Shown here piece by piece: positions 11,467 through 20,763 of a DNA stretch of 64,000 nucleotides. Numbering within the stretch: the stretch's first letter is position 1; each line of letters starts with the position of its first letter. Where the stretch lies: positions 1,086,501-1,150,500 of the forward strand of contig CP154827.1 of NCBI GenBank assembly GCA_039613835.1, written 5' to 3'. Source of the stretch: Acetobacteraceae bacterium (GTDB taxonomy: Bacteria > Pseudomonadota > Alphaproteobacteria > Acetobacterales > Acetobacteraceae). A program made the position numbers and the translations under genes. The notes below the pieces were generated by a model. The model worked only from the letters and a program-made list of their open reading frames with translations, searched no databases and had not been told where the DNA came from.

Positions 11467-11940
11467 ATGGCAGATCGTGACTCCAGCTCGGGGCTCCTCC
11501 CGCAAACAAGTGGTGAGTTTTCGGATATTCTCGATGCTCCCCCCGCGTTCGAAGCGCGCACCGGCGACATCGTCGTCACTGTGCGTCCCTTCTGGCTGGA
11601 TGATCAATCCGCGCCGGATGAGCACCGCTATGTCTGGGCCTACACGATCCAGGTGGAAAATAACGGCACGCAAACCATCCAGATCCTGAGTCGTCATTGG
11701 TGCATCACAAATGGCAGTGGCCGATCTGATCATGTTCATGGTGAAGGGATCATCCGTGAGCAGCCGATCATCGCGAGCGGCGCCGTCTTTGAATATACAT
11801 CCGGCGCCGCCCTGCATACGCCGTCAGGCATCATGCAGGGCACTTACCACGTCATCATTCCCTCAACCGGGCAACGATTTGACGTGCTCGTCCCGACTTT
11901 CAGTCTCGACAGCCCGCATTACAGAGCGACAATCCATTAG
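11467..11940 (+). CDS. apaG: ApaG family protein
   Basis: A 157-residue protein with the ApaG fibronectin-like fold signature: VTVRPFWLDDQSAPDEHRYV, WAYTIQVEN, RHWCITNGSG, GEGIIREQP and YTSGAALHTPSGIMQGTY. The N-terminal 30 residues extend beyond the usual ~125-residue family length. ApaG is linked to divalent metal homeostasis and diadenosine tetraphosphate phenotypes in enterobacteria; its biochemical role is unsettled. It lies 43 bp downstream of the broken metZ and could have been cotranscribed with it. Only a weak ribosome site precedes the ATG. Confidence 0.9.
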   Translation: MADRDSSSGLLPQTSGEFSDILDAPPAFEARTGDIVVTVRPFWLDDQSAPDEHRYVWAYTIQVENNGTQTIQILSRHWCITNGSGRSDHVHGEGIIREQPIIASGAVFEYTSGAALHTPSGIMQGTYHVIIPSTGQRFDVLVPTFSLDSPHYRATIH

Positions 11941-12278
11941 GATTTATAGGCCGCCCTGCCCTGTGAGCCGGGCCGTCTTAAGTAATATCAAGTCGCAAAC
12001 AGCATGGCATTTGACGCCTGGATAAAATAAAACATTTATATGTTAAATTTTTGGTATGGAGTGATCGTGATGCGACTCGTCCAGACCACTAGAGTTTTTA
12101 AAAAGCTTTAAAAGACGCGACGTTGCAACCAACGCCCTCCGTGACGCGCTCATCACGTGAAAGTCATGTTTTCAATGTGAATTATGTGTTATAGGCGACA
12201 TTGGTCGTTGATTATTGCGCCGTGTGGGACGTGCCTGACTGGGCCGACCACCTCCCTTGAAAAATAAGGAATTTCGTT

Positions 12279-13688
12279 TTGAGTGATATAGACCAGGCGG
12301 CAGCCGAACCTTCGCACCGTCCGCTCGCGGGGCGGATGCTTTTCGCAGCACTTCTCGCATCAATTGCAGGCTTGATGTTTGGGCTCGATATCGGCGTCAT
12401 CTCTGGTGCACGTCAATTCATAGCGCATGAATTCAATGCCTCGAATACGGAGCAAGGACTTATCGTCAGCTTCATGATGTTCGGCGCGATGGCCGGGGCA
12501 CTGGGTGCCAACCCGATCTCGCTTCATCTGGGGCGACGCATGGCGCTCATCATCAGCGCTTTTCTGTTCATTCTCGGCTCTCTGCTCTGCGCTTTTGCCC
12601 TCTCCGCCATTTTTCTCATGGTGGCGCGCGCGGTGCTGGGCCTCGCCGTCGGTGTCGCGAGCTTTGTCGCCCCGCTTTACATCTCGGAAGTCGCTGATGA
12701 GCGTCGCCGTGGCGGGTTGATCTCCACTTATCAGCTCATGGTCACGATCGGCATTCTCCTCGCATTCGTATCTGACGCGATTCTCGCTTACTGGTCGGCC
12801 TGGCGGATGATGCTCGGGATTGTCGCGATCCCCGGGATTCTCTTCTTCATCGGAGCGTTCTTCCTGCCGGACAGCCCGCGTTGGCTGATGCTGCGCGGAC
12901 GGGAGAAGGAAGCCCTCGCCGTATTGCATGACCTGCGCGAATCCCAATCGGAAGTCGCGCGTGAGGTTGAGGACATCAAGGAACAGCTTGAGATCAAAAA
13001 AAGCCAGCGTGGTTTTGGTATGTTCCTGCAGGACAGGAATTTCCGCCGCGCCGTCTTCCTCGGCATTGTGTTGCAGCTCGTGCAGCAGCTGACCGGTATT
13101 AATGCGGTGATGTATTTCGCACCCACGATTTTTGAGAGCTCGGGCTTTGGTCAGGATGGGGCTTTGTGGAGCACCGCGATCGTCGGACTCGTCAACTGCC
13201 TCGCAACCTTCATCGCCATTAGTTACGCAGATAATTTCGGCCGCCGCAAACTCTTGACGGTCGGGTTTTTCGCGATGGCGTTGGGCATGGGCGGGCTTGC
13301 CGTCCTTTTGACAATCGGGGTGGATACGTCTCCGATCCTGCCTTACCTCTCTGTCGGCTTCCTGCTGCTTTTCATTGTCGGGTTCGCCTCCTCCGCCGGC
13401 CCAATGATCTGGGTGCTGTGCTCTGAAATTCAGCCTCTCAAAGGCCGGGATTTCGGGGTAACATGCTCGACATTCTCCAATTGGTCGACCAATTTTGTCA
13501 TCGGGCTGACCTTCCTGCCGTTACTTTCCATGCTGGGCGCGGGGAACACGATGTGGCTTTTCGCCGCGCTCAATGCGGTCTTCATCATCTTCACGCAGAG
13601 TTTCGTGCCTGAAACGAAGGATGTCTCGCTCGAAAGCATTGAATCAAAATTGCGCCGCGGTATACGGCTGCGCGATATCGGGCAGTAA
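12279..13688 (+). CDS. Sugar/H+ symporter, MFS sugar porter family
   Basis: A 469-residue inner-membrane protein with twelve predicted membrane helices. Sugar porter signatures are GLMFGLDIGVISGA in TM1, GRRMAL and NFGRRKL (RXGRR loops after TM2 and TM8), PDSPRWLMLRGR before the central loop, QQLTGINAVMYFAPTIFE in TM7 and PETKDVSLESIE at the C-terminus. It is closest in pattern to GalP/XylE/AraE, so it probably imports a hexose or pentose with protons; the exact sugar cannot be told. The start is a TTG with TAAGGA eight bases upstream. A strong terminator follows at once, so it is a single-gene transcript. Confidence 0.92.
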   Translation: MSDIDQAAAEPSHRPLAGRMLFAALLASIAGLMFGLDIGVISGARQFIAHEFNASNTEQGLIVSFMMFGAMAGALGANPISLHLGRRMALIISAFLFILGSLLCAFALSAIFLMVARAVLGLAVGVASFVAPLYISEVADERRRGGLISTYQLMVTIGILLAFVSDAILAYWSAWRMMLGIVAIPGILFFIGAFFLPDSPRWLMLRGREKEALAVLHDLRESQSEVAREVEDIKEQLEIKKSQRGFGMFLQDRNFRRAVFLGIVLQLVQQLTGINAVMYFAPTIFESSGFGQDGALWSTAIVGLVNCLATFIAISYADNFGRRKLLTVGFFAMALGMGGLAVLLTIGVDTSPILPYLSVGFLLLFIVGFASSAGPMIWVLCSEIQPLKGRDFGVTCSTFSNWSTNFVIGLTFLPLLSMLGAGNTMWLFAALNAVFIIFTQSFVPETKDVSLESIESKLRRGIRLRDIGQ

Positions 13689-13712
13689 CCTGGCTCTCTA
13701 GCGTAACTAAGC

Positions 13713-13750
13713 GGGCCGATGTGGTGAAAGCTGCATCGGCCCTTTTTATT
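13713..13750 (+). terminator. Rho-independent terminator of the sugar porter gene
   Basis: A perfect 9-bp stem GGGCCGATG (13713-13721) / CATCGGCCC (13734-13742) with a 12-nt loop is followed by TTTTT. It lies 25 bp after the porter stop codon. Confidence 0.9.
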
Positions 13751-13851
13751 TTATGGCGATCGCGCTTCGCGCGCTAACCCCGTTGCCGCGATCACAGAGC
13801 GTCATGCGTCACCTCTTGACGAAAGCGGGACAAACAAGCATTGCATGAGCC

Positions 13852-15051
13852 ATGCGAGTAGCCGTCATTCTTCTTGCGGCCGGTACCGGTCGTCGCTTTG
13901 CCTCCGGGCTGGAACGCCTCGTCTCAAAAGGCGGTGTATCAGCCTTTTATGGCGCGGTCGGGAATGCGGCGGATCTCCCCAAGCAGTATTGGCTGTTTGA
14001 TGGCAAGCCAGTCATCCGCCACGCAGCGGAAGCCCTCTTGCCTTTCGCCGATATGATTCAGCCTGTCGGTGACGCGGCGGCGCTCTCCCAGGTTCTTGAC
14101 GGTTTACCGATCCTCCCGCCTGTGTCAGGCGGGGCGGAAAGGCAAGATAGTGTCCGCGCCGGGCTGGAGGCCCTGGCCACGCTTGAAACCCCTCCCGAAT
14201 ATGTGCTTGTCCATGACGGTGCACGCCCCTACCTGCCGCATTTTGTGACCCAGGGCGTTCTCGATGCCCTCCAGCATTACAAAGCCGCCATCCCCGCCGT
14301 TAAACTCGCGGACACCCTCAAACGTGTTGAAGGCGACGTTATCCAAGGCACGATTGACCGGGCGAATCTTCACCGCGCGCAAACCCCTCAGGGTTTTCAC
14401 TTCCCGGCTCTTCTGGCCCATCACAGGCGGCATGAACGCTCTGAAACCGACGATGCCGCTTTGTTCGAGGCGGCAGGTGAAGCGGTCGCCATCGTTCCGG
14501 GCGATGAGGATAATATCAAACTTACCCAAGCGGAGGACCTGGTGCGATTGGAGAGATTGCTGGGCACGCCCCCCTGCCCGCGCACAGGGCTTGGTTACGA
14601 TGTTCATGCTTTCGCGGATGACCGTGATCTGATCATTTGCGGCGTTAAAATCCCGCATGAACGCGGCCTTGCCGGGCATTCTGACGCCGATGTCGGCATC
14701 CACACATTATGCGACGCGATTTACGGCGCTTTGTCTGAAGGCGATATCGGCTATCACTTCCCGCCTTCAACGAATGAATGGAAGGATATGGACTCGGCCC
14801 GTTTCCTTATCCATGCGGGGCAGCGCATCCGTGAGCGCGGCGGTCGCCTCATTAATGCCGACATCACCATTATTTGTGAGCGCCCTAAAATCGGGCCGCA
14901 TGTTGCGGCGATGCGCGCGCGGCTGGCATCCTTGCTGGAGGTCGATATGGCGCGAATTTCCGTCAAGGCAACAACGTCCGAATGCCTCGGCTTCACGGGG
15001 CGGGAGGAAGGGATCGCGGCAACGGCCGTCGCGACCGTCCTGCTGCCCTAA
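13852..15051 (+). CDS. ispDF: Bifunctional IspD/IspF enzyme of the MEP isoprenoid pathway
   Basis: A 399-residue fusion. The N-terminal IspD part (about 1-235) forms CDP-methylerythritol from MEP and CTP: nucleotide loop [36 protein letters not shown] and [12 protein letters not shown]. The C-terminal IspF part (about 243-399) forms the cyclodiphosphate: metal site [36 protein letters not shown] and [20 protein letters not shown]. The fusion is typical of alphaproteobacteria. Unusually, about 23 extra residues ([20 protein letters not shown] and following) sit between the glycine-rich loop and the PKQY motif. The gene is intact and expected to be essential. Confidence 0.95.
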   Translation: MRVAVILLAAGTGRRFASGLERLVSKGGVSAFYGAVGNAADLPKQYWLFDGKPVIRHAAEALLPFADMIQPVGDAAALSQVLDGLPILPPVSGGAERQDSVRAGLEALATLETPPEYVLVHDGARPYLPHFVTQGVLDALQHYKAAIPAVKLADTLKRVEGDVIQGTIDRANLHRAQTPQGFHFPALLAHHRRHERSETDDAALFEAAGEAVAIVPGDEDNIKLTQAEDLVRLERLLGTPPCPRTGLGYDVHAFADDRDLIICGVKIPHERGLAGHSDADVGIHTLCDAIYGALSEGDIGYHFPPSTNEWKDMDSARFLIHAGQRIRERGGRLINADITIICERPKIGPHVAAMRARLASLLEVDMARISVKATTSECLGFTGREEGIAATAVATVLLP

Positions 15052-15115
15052 CCAGGCGGCACGGTTTTACCGCAGCGCGTGAGGCCCCTTCGGCGCAAAT
15101 TGAAAGCTGGAACCT

Positions 15116-15838
15116 TTACACCGCCTGACCCGTCGCGCTCAAGGCGGCGTACTGCAGCACGTGCTCTATCTCGCGACGACAGGATGCCTGTCCCGCCTCA
15201 CGATCACCATCGCGCCCCCAGCGCGCCATCTGTGCGTTCTCTTCGATGAAGGCGCAGGCGATCCCCATATCAACCGTGACGGCACCATAAAGAATGGCAT
15301 GGGTAAGAATGAGGCTCGCCGTCATGGATGAAAGGACAGAAAGGCCGGTCAGGGCGACATCGTCATAGCTTGATAATTTCGCTTCAACCGTCCCGATAAT
15401 ATCTTTCGCGATGTCGATCGGCGCGATTTCGTCAATCCAAGGCAAAGCGCACTTAAACACCTCCTCAAATTTTTCACGCGGCATCGCGAAAATTTGCGTC
15501 TGTGCCCGCCCCAGCGCGCCATCACCATGGCGGTAAAAAAGCGCGTCGGCGCTAAAGATGCCGATTAACTGCGCCACGACCTCATTTCGACGCGGCGCAA
15601 CGCGTTCCAATTGCTTGGCCGCAAGTTGCGTGATCGGCATGTGCTCCGGGTTGAAAATCGTGTTTTTGCGGCAGGATCGCCATTCATCGGCAATTTTGTC
15701 AGCGAGGGCGGCGGAGGGCACAATCAAGCTTGACCCGGCTGGTAGTATTATCGGTTTCCCGTCCAGCATGATGCCCCACTTATCCGCCGCCGCGCGCTCG
15801 ATAGTGACGTCAGACCAGAAGACCTTACTCCCCCTCAC
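15116..15838 (-). CDS. ATP12 family F1-ATPase assembly chaperone
   Basis: 240 residues. The ATP12 pattern is visible: WGIMLDGKPIILPAGSSLIV near the N-terminus, ADEWR-like DEWRSCR, PITQLAAKQLERV and a C-terminal EENAQMARWGRDGDREA. ATP12 binds the alpha subunit of F1 before assembly and is known from mitochondria and alphaproteobacteria. The start is GTG at 15838, overlapping the asmA stop (GTGA), so translation is probably coupled. It is the last gene of a leftward operon with rarA, rluC and asmA. The middle third is divergent from the family norm. Confidence 0.85.
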   Translation of the reverse strand: MRGSKVFWSDVTIERAAADKWGIMLDGKPIILPAGSSLIVPSAALADKIADEWRSCRKNTIFNPEHMPITQLAAKQLERVAPRRNEVVAQLIGIFSADALFYRHGDGALGRAQTQIFAMPREKFEEVFKCALPWIDEIAPIDIAKDIIGTVEAKLSSYDDVALTGLSVLSSMTASLILTHAILYGAVTVDMGIACAFIEENAQMARWGRDGDREAGQASCRREIEHVLQYAALSATGQAV

Positions 15839-18360
15839 CGGAACAAGCCGAGGCTTTTCAACAGATCTGCCGCGCCTTTTCTCTTTTTCACCGATGCCGC
15901 ACCCATTCCGGCCCGACCTTCACGCGCTGTATGCAGCCATGCGGGACAGAAATCGGTTTTCTGCTCATTGATCGTAAAGCCGGTTCGGCCATCTTCACCC
16001 TGTGCCGCGGTCACATGTGGATTTTCGAGCAATCCCTGCACACGCAGGCGCTTTGAGACACCCGCCCCGGCGACGGAAATGACCGGCTTAATGCTGAAAT
16101 CGATCGTTTCACTCTCCCGGTCAAATATCCCATGACCTGACAGTTCCACAGGTGCGGCATCCAGTCCGATCAGATCAACATTGAGTTGCGTCGGCGCCAC
16201 ATTCATATGCAGCCCGAAACACCGCACGGGGAGTTCACTCCCATCCAGAAAAGCCCCGACCCCACCTTTAAGGTACGGCCGGAAGGGAGCCGTCCGAATC
16301 CGCCCACTCACCATGGAAAGGCCGAGATGGCCCGTCATGTGGCGTCGAAACGCGTCGCGTGTGTCCGCTGGCCCCTGGAGATTACCCACAACCTCAACCG
16401 GTCCACTCAGGAAGGGGGCCATATCAAGCGCGCCGAGCAATAACTCCGCCGGAACCGTCACGGGCGACGCATGGAGTGCGAGAGTCGGGGAGGACGTGTC
16501 ACCGTGATAAACGACGCCGCCCGCCATCATGCCGGTTTTGGCGCTGTTCTCAGAAAGATCCAGACGCCAGACTTGATTGGCATAATCTGCACTGAGTTTG
16601 ACATTATCATAAAGCTGGTCGCCAAATTTGAGGTTCTTCCCGTTCGCAATGATGGACCAGTCGAATTTATCGGCCACGCCATCAGAGAGACGCTGCCAGC
16701 TATCCTGCGCCCAATGACTTCTGATCGCCGCTTCATCCGGCGGAGGCGCAATCTCTGCCACCGTGGCGACGTCTGCCGGTGGCGGAACGGCAGGGGAAGA
16801 CGTCGCTTCTGATCGCGCTTCCGGCTTTGGCGCGATGACAGGTGGAGGCGCCGTCTGCTTAAGGTTGAGGAAATCAACATGCGTGACGTCAAACTGCGCC
16901 TCAACCTTACCGCGTGATGTTGCGTCAGGCGGTAAGGTCACATGGCCCTGTCCGTTAAGGCTCAAAGCGCGGCTTCTGATTTTGAGGCTCTTAACGTCGA
17001 GGGAAGTGCCGAAATGCGCCTCCGCGCGGGCGTCAAAAATGGCGTCTTCAAGAAGGATCGGCCCGACAGGAAGGAATTGCGTGCGGCCATCCATATCAAA
17101 TGACGCCTCCGAACGCCCCGCATGACCATTGACGTGAATTACGCCATCCCGGTCAAAAAAAGCAATCCGGTGCGTGTTCGGCGCCAGACGCGCTGAAAAG
17201 GGAAGGGTTTTTTCAAAATGACTATGCAGGGAGTCATTGAGGTCAGACAAAGTCGGGACGGTCGCCTGAATGGCCCAATCCTTCCCGGGGGATGAAATGA
17301 CAGTCGAGAATTTCAACGCATCCCGCGTATTCCGGGCGGACACGCTGATATTTCGCCCTTCAAAAAAACCGGGCACATGTAAATAGCCAATATCAAGATC
17401 CGCCATCTCCAGCGCCAGGGACTGATACCAGGGGCGTTCATCCTTATCCCGACGGGCCGGATCCTCCGAAAGCGGGTGATCACTAAAGACGACCCGCCCG
17501 GAAAGCCCCTCGATATTCGGCAGGCGAACATGACTGAAGATCGCCTGAAGCTGCTGCGTCCGGCGCATCCGCGCTTTAATTTCTCCCGACCAGCCGCGCA
17601 AATGCATAACATCCCGCAAAGCGCCGGAGTAATTCACCCAGCCATCCTCACGATCACCGGAGCCGAGGATCAGGCCCAACCCGATATGCCAGGGTTTGCG
17701 CGGATTTTGAAAGTCTGCGAATGAGCCAACATGACCGCTGAGGCTGAAAGGTGTCTCACCATGACGCGCATGCACTTCAATCGCCGGTGCGTTTGAGCGA
17801 AGCCCGTCAAACGTCGCATTCTCTATCATAACCTGCCCGGAGCGATGGGTGAGCTGATCATCCAGGCTGCAAATGACGTTGCGCAGCCTGATCCCCGCAA
17901 GATGCACGCGATATTTCTGCTTCTGGCCTGACTTAACGTGCCCATCGGTTGAATCGGGGTGCGCCTCATGCACAGGGTGAAGCATCCAGCTCGCGTGACC
18001 GGACGCATCTCGGCGGATGTTGATCTGGCCATTTGCAAGGTCAATCCGCTTGATGCGGAGGTTGTGATGCACGAGGGGCAGAATATCGACCGCCACCCGG
18101 GCGGAACTCACCTGCGCCATCGGCGGGCCTTCCGAGAAATCCGGGTCGCGGAGCGTGACATGTTCCAGCGTCAAACCAATTTGCGGAAAAGCCGGAACCC
18201 GGACCCCGTCAAATTGAAGATCATCCCCCGTATGCGCCTTGACCAGCGCGATGAGATGCTGCCGGTCGATCAAACGGCTGAGGATGATCTGTGTCGCAAC
18301 GATACCAATCGCGGCCAGACTCAAAATAACGACTAAACCCGCCAATATGCGCTTCATCAT
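15835..18360 (-). CDS. asmA: AsmA family protein
   Basis: 841 residues, intact. One N-terminal membrane helix (residues about 5-27, LAGLVVILSLAAIGIVAT) anchors a large periplasmic part. AsmA features are the early GDDLQFDGVRVPAFPQIGLT and VARVDILPLVH-like VAVDILPLVHHNLRIKRIDL segments, and a C-terminal AsmA domain with GALDMAPFLSGPVEVVGNLQ and LDAAPVELSGHGIFDRE. A Pro/Ala-rich linker lies around residues 505-545. AsmA-like proteins are bridge-type proteins thought to move phospholipid between the membranes. The start and stop overlap neighbouring genes by 4 nt (ATGA). It remains intact while the larger relative at 20764-23886 is broken. Confidence 0.9.
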   Translation of the reverse strand: MMKRILAGLVVILSLAAIGIVATQIILSRLIDRQHLIALVKAHTGDDLQFDGVRVPAFPQIGLTLEHVTLRDPDFSEGPPMAQVSSARVAVDILPLVHHNLRIKRIDLANGQINIRRDASGHASWMLHPVHEAHPDSTDGHVKSGQKQKYRVHLAGIRLRNVICSLDDQLTHRSGQVMIENATFDGLRSNAPAIEVHARHGETPFSLSGHVGSFADFQNPRKPWHIGLGLILGSGDREDGWVNYSGALRDVMHLRGWSGEIKARMRRTQQLQAIFSHVRLPNIEGLSGRVVFSDHPLSEDPARRDKDERPWYQSLALEMADLDIGYLHVPGFFEGRNISVSARNTRDALKFSTVISSPGKDWAIQATVPTLSDLNDSLHSHFEKTLPFSARLAPNTHRIAFFDRDGVIHVNGHAGRSEASFDMDGRTQFLPVGPILLEDAIFDARAEAHFGTSLDVKSLKIRSRALSLNGQGHVTLPPDATSRGKVEAQFDVTHVDFLNLKQTAPPPVIAPKPEARSEATSSPAVPPPADVATVAEIAPPPDEAAIRSHWAQDSWQRLSDGVADKFDWSIIANGKNLKFGDQLYDNVKLSADYANQVWRLDLSENSAKTGMMAGGVVYHGDTSSPTLALHASPVTVPAELLLGALDMAPFLSGPVEVVGNLQGPADTRDAFRRHMTGHLGLSMVSGRIRTAPFRPYLKGGVGAFLDGSELPVRCFGLHMNVAPTQLNVDLIGLDAAPVELSGHGIFDRESETIDFSIKPVISVAGAGVSKRLRVQGLLENPHVTAAQGEDGRTGFTINEQKTDFCPAWLHTAREGRAGMGAASVKKRKGAADLLKSLGLFR

Positions 18361-19352
18361 GAACCCGCCTTGTTTTTTGAACGTTTCGCCTTCGGGGTCT
18401 CGCCCGCCGCAAATCCAAGGCGGCGGAACGTTTCACTCATATGGGGCGGCAGCGGCGCGGCGACGCTCAACATACCGCCCTCAGGATGCGGGATTTCGAG
18501 ATACCTTGCATGAAGATGAAGGCGATCTTCGAAACCCTCGATGTGGGTTTTATCCCCGCCATATTTCGGGTCACCCAATGTCGGTGTCCCGAGGCTTTCA
18601 CAATGCACGCGCAATTGATGTGTCCGCCCCGTCAGAGGGTTGAGTTGCAGCCAGGTCAGTTTGCGCCCCGCCGCATCAACAACCTCATAATCCGTCAAAG
18701 CCCGCTGGGCGTCGGCATCCTTGCGGTCCGCCGCCATCATCAATGCGCCCTGCCCGGCCCCCAACTTCACGAGGGGTTGATCAATTGTACCGGATTGCGG
18801 GGAGGGTCGCCCGACCACCACCGCCCAATAGGTTTTCCGCACATGGCGCCCGCGAAAGGCCGCCGCCAGTTTCGCCGCCACACCCGGCGTGCGCGCCACC
18901 AGGAGGAGCCCCGACGTGTCACGGTCAATGCGATGAACGAGGCGGGGACGCTCCACCTCCCCCTCCCGCAGCCCATCGAGCATCATGTCAATATGCGTTG
19001 TGATCCCCGGCCCACCCTGCGTCCCCAGCCCGGACGGTTTATTGAGCACAATCAACGCTTTATCCTGATAGACAACCATACGTTGGATGTCGCGGATCAG
19101 GCTGGGGTCAAGGGGGCGCTTCTGCCTACCTTGCGGCGCAAGCGCCCCTGCGGGCAAAGGAGGGATCCGGAGATTCTGCCCGGCAATGACGCGCGTTGAT
19201 GCTGTGACGCGCTTTCCATCAAGGCGAATCTGCCCCGTTCGACATAATTTTTGCAGGGCCCCTTGGGTAAGAGAAGGATAATGCCGGCGGAACCAGCGAT
19301 CGACCCTCATCTCGGCCTCATCCTGGTCGATAACACGTGTCATGACACTCAT
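18357..19352 (-). CDS. rluC: RluC/RluD-type 23S rRNA pseudouridine synthase
   Basis: 331 residues. An N-terminal S4 RNA-binding domain (VDRWFRRHYPSLTQGALQKL, LCRTGQIRLDGKRV) is followed by the RluA-family catalytic domain, with the active-site motif HRIDRDTSGLLLVA containing the catalytic Asp. Later family segments are LNPLTGRTHQLRVHCESLG and LGDPKYGG. It isomerises uridines in 23S rRNA; the basic C-terminal tail is common in RluC. It overlaps rarA upstream and asmA downstream by 4 nt each, so it sits inside one operon. Confidence 0.92.
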   Translation of the reverse strand: MSVMTRVIDQDEAEMRVDRWFRRHYPSLTQGALQKLCRTGQIRLDGKRVTASTRVIAGQNLRIPPLPAGALAPQGRQKRPLDPSLIRDIQRMVVYQDKALIVLNKPSGLGTQGGPGITTHIDMMLDGLREGEVERPRLVHRIDRDTSGLLLVARTPGVAAKLAAAFRGRHVRKTYWAVVVGRPSPQSGTIDQPLVKLGAGQGALMMAADRKDADAQRALTDYEVVDAAGRKLTWLQLNPLTGRTHQLRVHCESLGTPTLGDPKYGGDKTHIEGFEDRLHLHARYLEIPHPEGGMLSVAAPLPPHMSETFRRLGFAAGETPKAKRSKNKAGS

Positions 19353-20719
19353 GACCCACGCCTTGCCCGGAGTCGTGCATAATTGTCCAGAACTTTTGTA
19401 ATTTCGGCCTCATGGCCGCGTGGCGTCGGGCGGTAAAATGTTACGCGCGCCATGTCATCGGGAAAGAAATTCTGACCCGAAAACCCATCTTCCGCATCGT
19501 GATCATATTCATAGCCTTTCCCGTAACCGATTTCCCGCATCAATTGGGTGGGCGCATTACGGATATGTAAAGGCGGGCCGAGGCTGCCCGTCTCACGCGC
19601 CGTGGCCCGCGCCATTTTATAGGCGGTATAGACAGCGTTTGACTTCGGGGCCGTGGCCAGATGCACAATGAGTTGGGCCAAAGCCAGCTCGCCTTCCGGG
19701 CTACCGAGGCGCTCATAACTCTGCCATGCCGCGATGGAAAGTGGCAGAGCGGTCGGGTCAGCCATACCGATGTCCTCCGCGGCAAAACGGTTCAGCCGGC
19801 GAGCGATGTAGCGCGGATCCTCCCCCCCTTCCAACATGCGGGCAAACCAGTAAAGCGCCGCATCAGGGTCAGAGCCGCGCAGAGATTTATGCAGGGCGGA
19901 GATGAGGTTATAATGCTCTTCCCGGTCCCGATCATATAAGGCGGCGCGACGCGTGAGGATGGCGGACAAAGCCGTTGAATCAAGGAGGGCATCCGTTTTG
20001 AGGGAGAGGAGTTGCTCCGCGAGGTTCAGCAGGTAGCGCCCATCCCCGTCCGCCATCGCGCGCAGGCTGGCGCGCGCATCCGGTGTCAGCGGAAGCGTCC
20101 GCCCTACATCATCTTCGGTGCGCTGAAGCAGCGCTTCAAGCGCGGCATCATCCAATCGGTTAAGAATAAGAACCTGACAACGTGAGAGGAGCGCACTATT
20201 CAGGGAAAAGGATGGATTTTCGGTCGTGGCACCGACCAGCACAACCGTCCCCTTTTCCACAAACGGGAGGAAACTATCCTGCTGGGCACGGTTGAAACGA
20301 TGGATCTCATCCACAAACAAGAGAGTGCCCCGCCCGGATGCGGCCTGGTAGCGTTGCGCTGCGTCAAATTCCTTCTTAAGCTCCGCAACACCGGAGAACA
20401 CGGCGGATATTGGCGCGAAACGCAGTCCGGCCTCACCCGCCAGAAGGCGCGCCATCGTGGTTTTGCCGCAACCCGGCCCGCCCCACAAAATGAGGCTTGA
20501 AAGGCTCAACTGCATTAACATGCGCGTGATGCGCCCATCCTCGCCAAGGAGATGCGCCTGCCCCACAACGTCACGCAGCCGCGTCGGGCGGAGGCGGTCC
20601 GCGAGGGGCCGGGTTTTCGATGTCATATTGGTTTGGGTGCGTCGGGGATCTGAATCCGGCGGTGACGCGGTGCCAAACAAATCATCTTCGGCTGCTGCAC
20701 CCATCGAACCCTCCCCCAT
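19349..20719 (-). CDS. rarA: Replication-associated recombination protein A
   Basis: 456 residues. A clamp-loader-like AAA+ ATPase: [20 protein letters not shown], Walker [15 protein letters not shown], Walker [17 protein letters not shown] and sensor [18 protein letters not shown]. The C-terminal MgsA tetramerisation domain contains [19 protein letters not shown] and [13 protein letters not shown]. RarA acts at stalled forks with SSB. It is the first gene of the rarA-rluC-asmA-ATP12 operon. An alternative start fifteen bases downstream (20704) cannot be excluded. Confidence 0.93.
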   Translation of the reverse strand: MGEGSMGAAAEDDLFGTASPPDSDPRRTQTNMTSKTRPLADRLRPTRLRDVVGQAHLLGEDGRITRMLMQLSLSSLILWGGPGCGKTTMARLLAGEAGLRFAPISAVFSGVAELKKEFDAAQRYQAASGRGTLLFVDEIHRFNRAQQDSFLPFVEKGTVVLVGATTENPSFSLNSALLSRCQVLILNRLDDAALEALLQRTEDDVGRTLPLTPDARASLRAMADGDGRYLLNLAEQLLSLKTDALLDSTALSAILTRRAALYDRDREEHYNLISALHKSLRGSDPDAALYWFARMLEGGEDPRYIARRLNRFAAEDIGMADPTALPLSIAAWQSYERLGSPEGELALAQLIVHLATAPKSNAVYTAYKMARATARETGSLGPPLHIRNAPTQLMREIGYGKGYEYDHDAEDGFSGQNFFPDDMARVTFYRPTPRGHEAEITKVLDNYARLRARRGS

Positions 20720-20763
20720 CCCTCACACCGCTTGGTCAGCGTTAAGGCCCTTCACATCACACT

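Noticed and set aside
12360-12947. Long open frame opposite the sugar porter gene
   Set aside because: It is an antisense shadow of a clear MFS gene; composition is His/Glu/Arg-rich with no domain or ribosome site.
18441-19199. 252-codon open frame opposite rluC
   Set aside because: Shadow of a well recognised gene in a GC-rich region; no domain.
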